Position numbers and translations under genes: made by a program. Positions 61,773 to 64,000 of a stretch of 64,000 bases of DNA are shown piece by piece. Within the stretch, counting starts at the first letter, position 1. Every line of letters begins with the position of its first letter. The notes under the pieces were generated by a model. It did not search any database, had not been told where the DNA came from, and saw nothing but the letters and a program-made list of their open reading frames with translations. This stretch comes from Jonesia quinghaiensis DSM 15701 (GTDB lineage: Bacteria > Actinomycetota > Actinomycetes > Actinomycetales > Cellulomonadaceae): positions 103,167 to 167,166 of the forward strand of contig NZ_AUHN01000011.1 of assembly GCF_000423205.1 (NCBI RefSeq), in the 5' to 3' direction.

Positions 61773-63592
61773 CCGTTCACCCGCCTTCAACTACACAGGG
61801 ACAGCGACAATCTCGCTTCAGTCCCCGTTTCGCATTTTTTGCTGCCGGCTTCACGACCACGTGCGTTGCTCTTATAGCAACCCCTGTACTTTCCGTTGCC
61901 GCCTGGGTCACACCGGAACATGTTCATGGCACAGTAGGCACTTCCAGTTATCAGTGCGAATCTGAAGAAACATACTCGACTACTGCAACGGCCAAGTTCA
62001 TCGAGGCTACGGTGCTTAGTGGCACCCCTTTGGCTTCTCTTGCTGATGTCGAAGGTGTTACCACTGAGTTCACGGAAGAGGGTAGTTTCTTTGTTTCTCC
62101 GTCAGGAAGTACTGACCTTCATCCGACGCCTCCACGCCGTACATTTGCGAACCCGCTTTCTGTTCAAGTAGTCGAGGGGCTCGTTGCATTGGATCTCTCG
62201 CAGCTACTGAACATTCCCGTTGACGGCGCTGCGGTGGGCGGGTTAAACCAGTGGAGCAGCGTTGATCCACGGGGCGTAGCTTCCGCAGCAGCTGGCCTTG
62301 TGAGTGATAGTGGCGGGGTTTTAGTTTCCGATGCCCCTCCCCCTGACTCGTTACCTTCTTCTGCTTCCCTATCGCTCACGGACACATTGCCTACGCTTTC
62401 TGGAATCGCGGGAATCGACGATGTGTCATTAGAGATTGGTGCCGTTTCCGCATCTTCAAGCATCGACTGGTGCGAAATGTTGCGCTCTCGAATTTGGGGA
62501 GGTGACAACAGTCTCTTAGTCGAACGAGACTATCGCATAGCGGGGCTTGGTTTGAATGTTGATAGCACCTTAGTAGCTTCTTTAGGGAGTGCTGTCACCC
62601 AAGATGTTGTGCCTGCGGTAGAAGCTGAAATGTCAAACCTCGTTGGAGTGGATGGGCTGGTTAGCCAAGTCATAGTCAATGAGATTGCTGGGGTGCTAGC
62701 CTCTGGTCTTGGTATTGGTGATGTATCTGGAACAGTGAGTTTGACGCAACTGGATCTAGCATCGGCGGTTTCCGAACTTACCGATGACAGATTGTCTGAT
62801 GGCGTAGTGACAATAGATCTATCTAGTGGTTTACTCACTGCGGACCTTGAGGCGCTTTTGGGTTACGACCAAACATCATTGAATAATCTTGCCCCTAACA
62901 CTGAATTGCTTATCAACTCAACGGTGATCAATGCGTTATCTTCTCGCGTGTCAGCGCTTTTGGATCAGTGGGTTGAAGATGTTGAATCTACTGTTCTTGC
63001 AGCTTTGCGTAACGCCCGGTTAACGATCGATCTCAATGTCATGGTGCGCATTCTTGGCGGCATTGACATTGTGGACGTTAATGTCACAGCTGATCAAACA
63101 ATCGGCAACATTATGGATGGTGATCTAGAAGTAGCCGTGACGTTAACTAATCAGAAGGACACCGCCGTTTTGAACACTGCACTGAGTCTATTAGGTTTGT
63201 CTCTCAATGACGTGCTGAGCTCTTTGAGCGGGTTAACGAACTCGTTAGTTGGGCCCGTAGTCAACACTGTTTCCTCTACAGTGAACTCCGCCCTCGCAGA
63301 GGTAGCGTCGACACTTAATCCGCTGGTGTCTGGTGCTGTTACGTCTTTGGATAGTGTTTGGTCAGCACTAGCCGCACCAGGGGTACTGTCGATTATGGCA
63401 AATGTGCAGCCGGATTCTCCTGGAGGCCCTCAAGATTTCACCTACGCAATTGACGAGGGAAACGTTTCAAGCGGTGAGTTCGTCCAGGCTGCTCTTCGGG
63501 TTGGAGTGGGAGATCAACTCATTCCAGATAGTGTTGCGGTGGTTTATCTGGCTGTTGCTCGGGTTGGTCCGGTGGTGGATGTGCGGGGTTAG
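61769..63592 (+). CDS. Choice-of-anchor-G-like surface protein, without visible anchor
   Basis: 607 residues; ATG with AGGAG six bases upstream, overlapping the previous stop by four bases. Signal segment FAFFAAGFTTTCVALIATPVLSVAAW, then long repeated beta/alpha Leu/Val/Ser-rich regions (LDLSQLLNIPVDGA, VTIDLSSGLLTADLEALLGYD, NTVSSTVNSALAEVASTL) as in the choice-of-anchor G family. The protein stops at VAVVYLAVARVGPVVDVRG, where relatives go on to a wall or membrane anchor. It may be released, held by partners, or truncated. Confidence 0.72.
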   Translation: MTVHPPSTTQGQRQSRFSPRFAFFAAGFTTTCVALIATPVLSVAAWVTPEHVHGTVGTSSYQCESEETYSTTATAKFIEATVLSGTPLASLADVEGVTTEFTEEGSFFVSPSGSTDLHPTPPRRTFANPLSVQVVEGLVALDLSQLLNIPVDGAAVGGLNQWSSVDPRGVASAAAGLVSDSGGVLVSDAPPPDSLPSSASLSLTDTLPTLSGIAGIDDVSLEIGAVSASSSIDWCEMLRSRIWGGDNSLLVERDYRIAGLGLNVDSTLVASLGSAVTQDVVPAVEAEMSNLVGVDGLVSQVIVNEIAGVLASGLGIGDVSGTVSLTQLDLASAVSELTDDRLSDGVVTIDLSSGLLTADLEALLGYDQTSLNNLAPNTELLINSTVINALSSRVSALLDQWVEDVESTVLAALRNARLTIDLNVMVRILGGIDIVDVNVTADQTIGNIMDGDLEVAVTLTNQKDTAVLNTALSLLGLSLNDVLSSLSGLTNSLVGPVVNTVSSTVNSALAEVASTLNPLVSGAVTSLDSVWSALAAPGVLSIMANVQPDSPGGPQDFTYAIDEGNVSSGEFVQAALRVGVGDQLIPDSVAVVYLAVARVGPVVDVRG

Positions 63593-63697
63593 TACGCATG
63601 TGACCTTTGCGTACCGGGGGTGCCCCCGTGTGGTCTGTGCCCTATGTCGCGTACCGTGTGCCCGTGCGTGTCTGTGGTGTGTGGGGGTTATATGTGG

Positions 63698-63736
63698 AGG
63701 GCCCCCAACGCGAACAGTGTTCGTGTTGGGGGCCCT
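63698..63736 (-). terminator. rRNA operon terminator
   Basis: AGGGCCCCCAAC pairs with GTTGGGGGCCCT, with an inner CGAAC/GTTCG stem. It lies 14 bp beyond the 5S gene end on the minus strand. It may also stop plus-strand transcription from the SipW operon. Confidence 0.8.
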
Positions 63737-63749
63737 GCATGATGTGTGG

Positions 63750-63867
63750 TTGCGGCTGTGTCCTACTCTCCCACACCCTGTCGGGTGCAGTACCATCGGC
63801 GCTGGCAGGCTTAGCTTCCGGGTTCGGGATGGGACCGGGCGTTTCCCTGCCGCTGTGACAGCCGCAA
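63750..63867 (-). rRNA. rrf: 5S ribosomal RNA
   Basis: Minus-strand sequence has the conserved actinobacterial 5S strings CAGCGGCAGGGAAACGCCC, GGTCCCATCCCGAACCCGGA, AGCTAAGCCTGCCAGCGCC and GATGGTACTGCAC. Ends TTGCGGCTGT and ACAGCCGCAA pair as helix I, giving 118 nt. Confidence 0.95.
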
Positions 63868-64000
63868 AATCGTCGAAACCTTAAGCACGTGTGTCTGGAA
63901 GAGTGTGGTGTGGTTTGGGGTTGTGGTTTGTGGACCGGGTAGTGGACGTGTTTATGAGCAGGGTTCTTGCGTGTTTTGTGTGTGTGTTAGTGGTTGGCGT
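63868..64000 (-). other. 23S-5S internal transcribed spacer (partial)
   Basis: T/G-rich on the plus strand, with no gene and no 23S 3'-end sequence; the 23S gene presumably begins beyond the window edge. Confidence 0.6.

Noticed and set aside
63868..64000. 3' end of 23S rRNA
   Set aside because: No conserved 23S 3'-end strings are present; the stretch reads as spacer.

Overview
The window looks like a chromosomal stretch of a medium-to-high-GC Gram-positive actinobacterium, most likely order Micrococcales. A Jonesia-like organism is my best guess, but that is inference. The grounds are frequent GTG starts, lipobox lipoproteins, an acyl-CoA oxidase/thiolase/large-FabG/MaoC cluster of the kind found in mycobacteria, a SAM-IV riboswitch (a class known mainly from Actinobacteria), and an LAxTG-type sorting signal. 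I see no phage, transposase, CRISPR array or tRNA gene.

Layout. 0.2-7.6 kb: a membrane-anchored secreted protein, then a fatty-acid cluster of acyl-CoA oxidase and a TetR regulator on the minus strand, divergent from thiolase, FabG4-like reductase and MaoC dehydratase. 7.6-17.5 kb: mixed small genes (a YbaK-type deacylase, a flavin monooxygenase, a VanZ-like gene between two identical 87-bp repeats, GNAT, pentapeptide-repeat protein, OafA-like acyltransferase, two lipoproteins, RlmC). 17.5-24.1 kb: two tandem paralogous giant membrane proteins with duplicated upstream blocks. 24.1-30.1 kb: TetR/GNAT pair with TTGGCCA operators, then putA with a divergent LysR regulator. 30.1-34.1 kb: an AT-richer accessory cassette, flanked by inverted-orientation copies of a dispersed palindromic repeat. 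It encodes a cysteine-free secreted small protein plus a split MacB-type ABC exporter, the gene architecture of lactococcin-972-like bacteriocin systems. 34.1-37.7 kb: a SAM-regulated sulfur block in which a SAM-IV riboswitch (minus) and a SAM-I-like riboswitch (plus) lie back to back and drive a class V aminotransferase and a rhodanese-metZ operon.

37.7-56.3 kb is a glucuronoxylan/aldouronate catabolic region: GH67 alpha-glucuronidase, an LplB/LplC/solute-binding importer without its own ATPase, GH39 xylosidase, GH42 galactosidase, a DUF624 protein, two LacI regulators, a CE7 acetylxylan esterase, and the glucuronate branch uxaC, uxuB, ManD-type mannonate dehydratase and gluconokinase. uxuB is interrupted by one in-frame TGA where a Trp codon is expected. 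Together these genes would import short acidic xylan fragments, remove methylglucuronate, acetate and xylose, and feed glucuronate toward KDG.

56.3-63.6 kb: a small membrane protein, an alpha/beta hydrolase, a large LuxR regulator divergent from a SipW-type signal peptidase operon with its alternate-signal-peptide substrate, an LAETG surface protein and a choice-of-anchor-G-like protein. 63.7-64 kb: 5S rRNA on the minus strand, its terminator, and the 23S-5S spacer; the 23S gene would lie beyond the window end.

The sequence also shows abrupt changes in third-codon-base preference (C/A-ending versus G/T-ending), sometimes inside a gene. These are listed as a finding.
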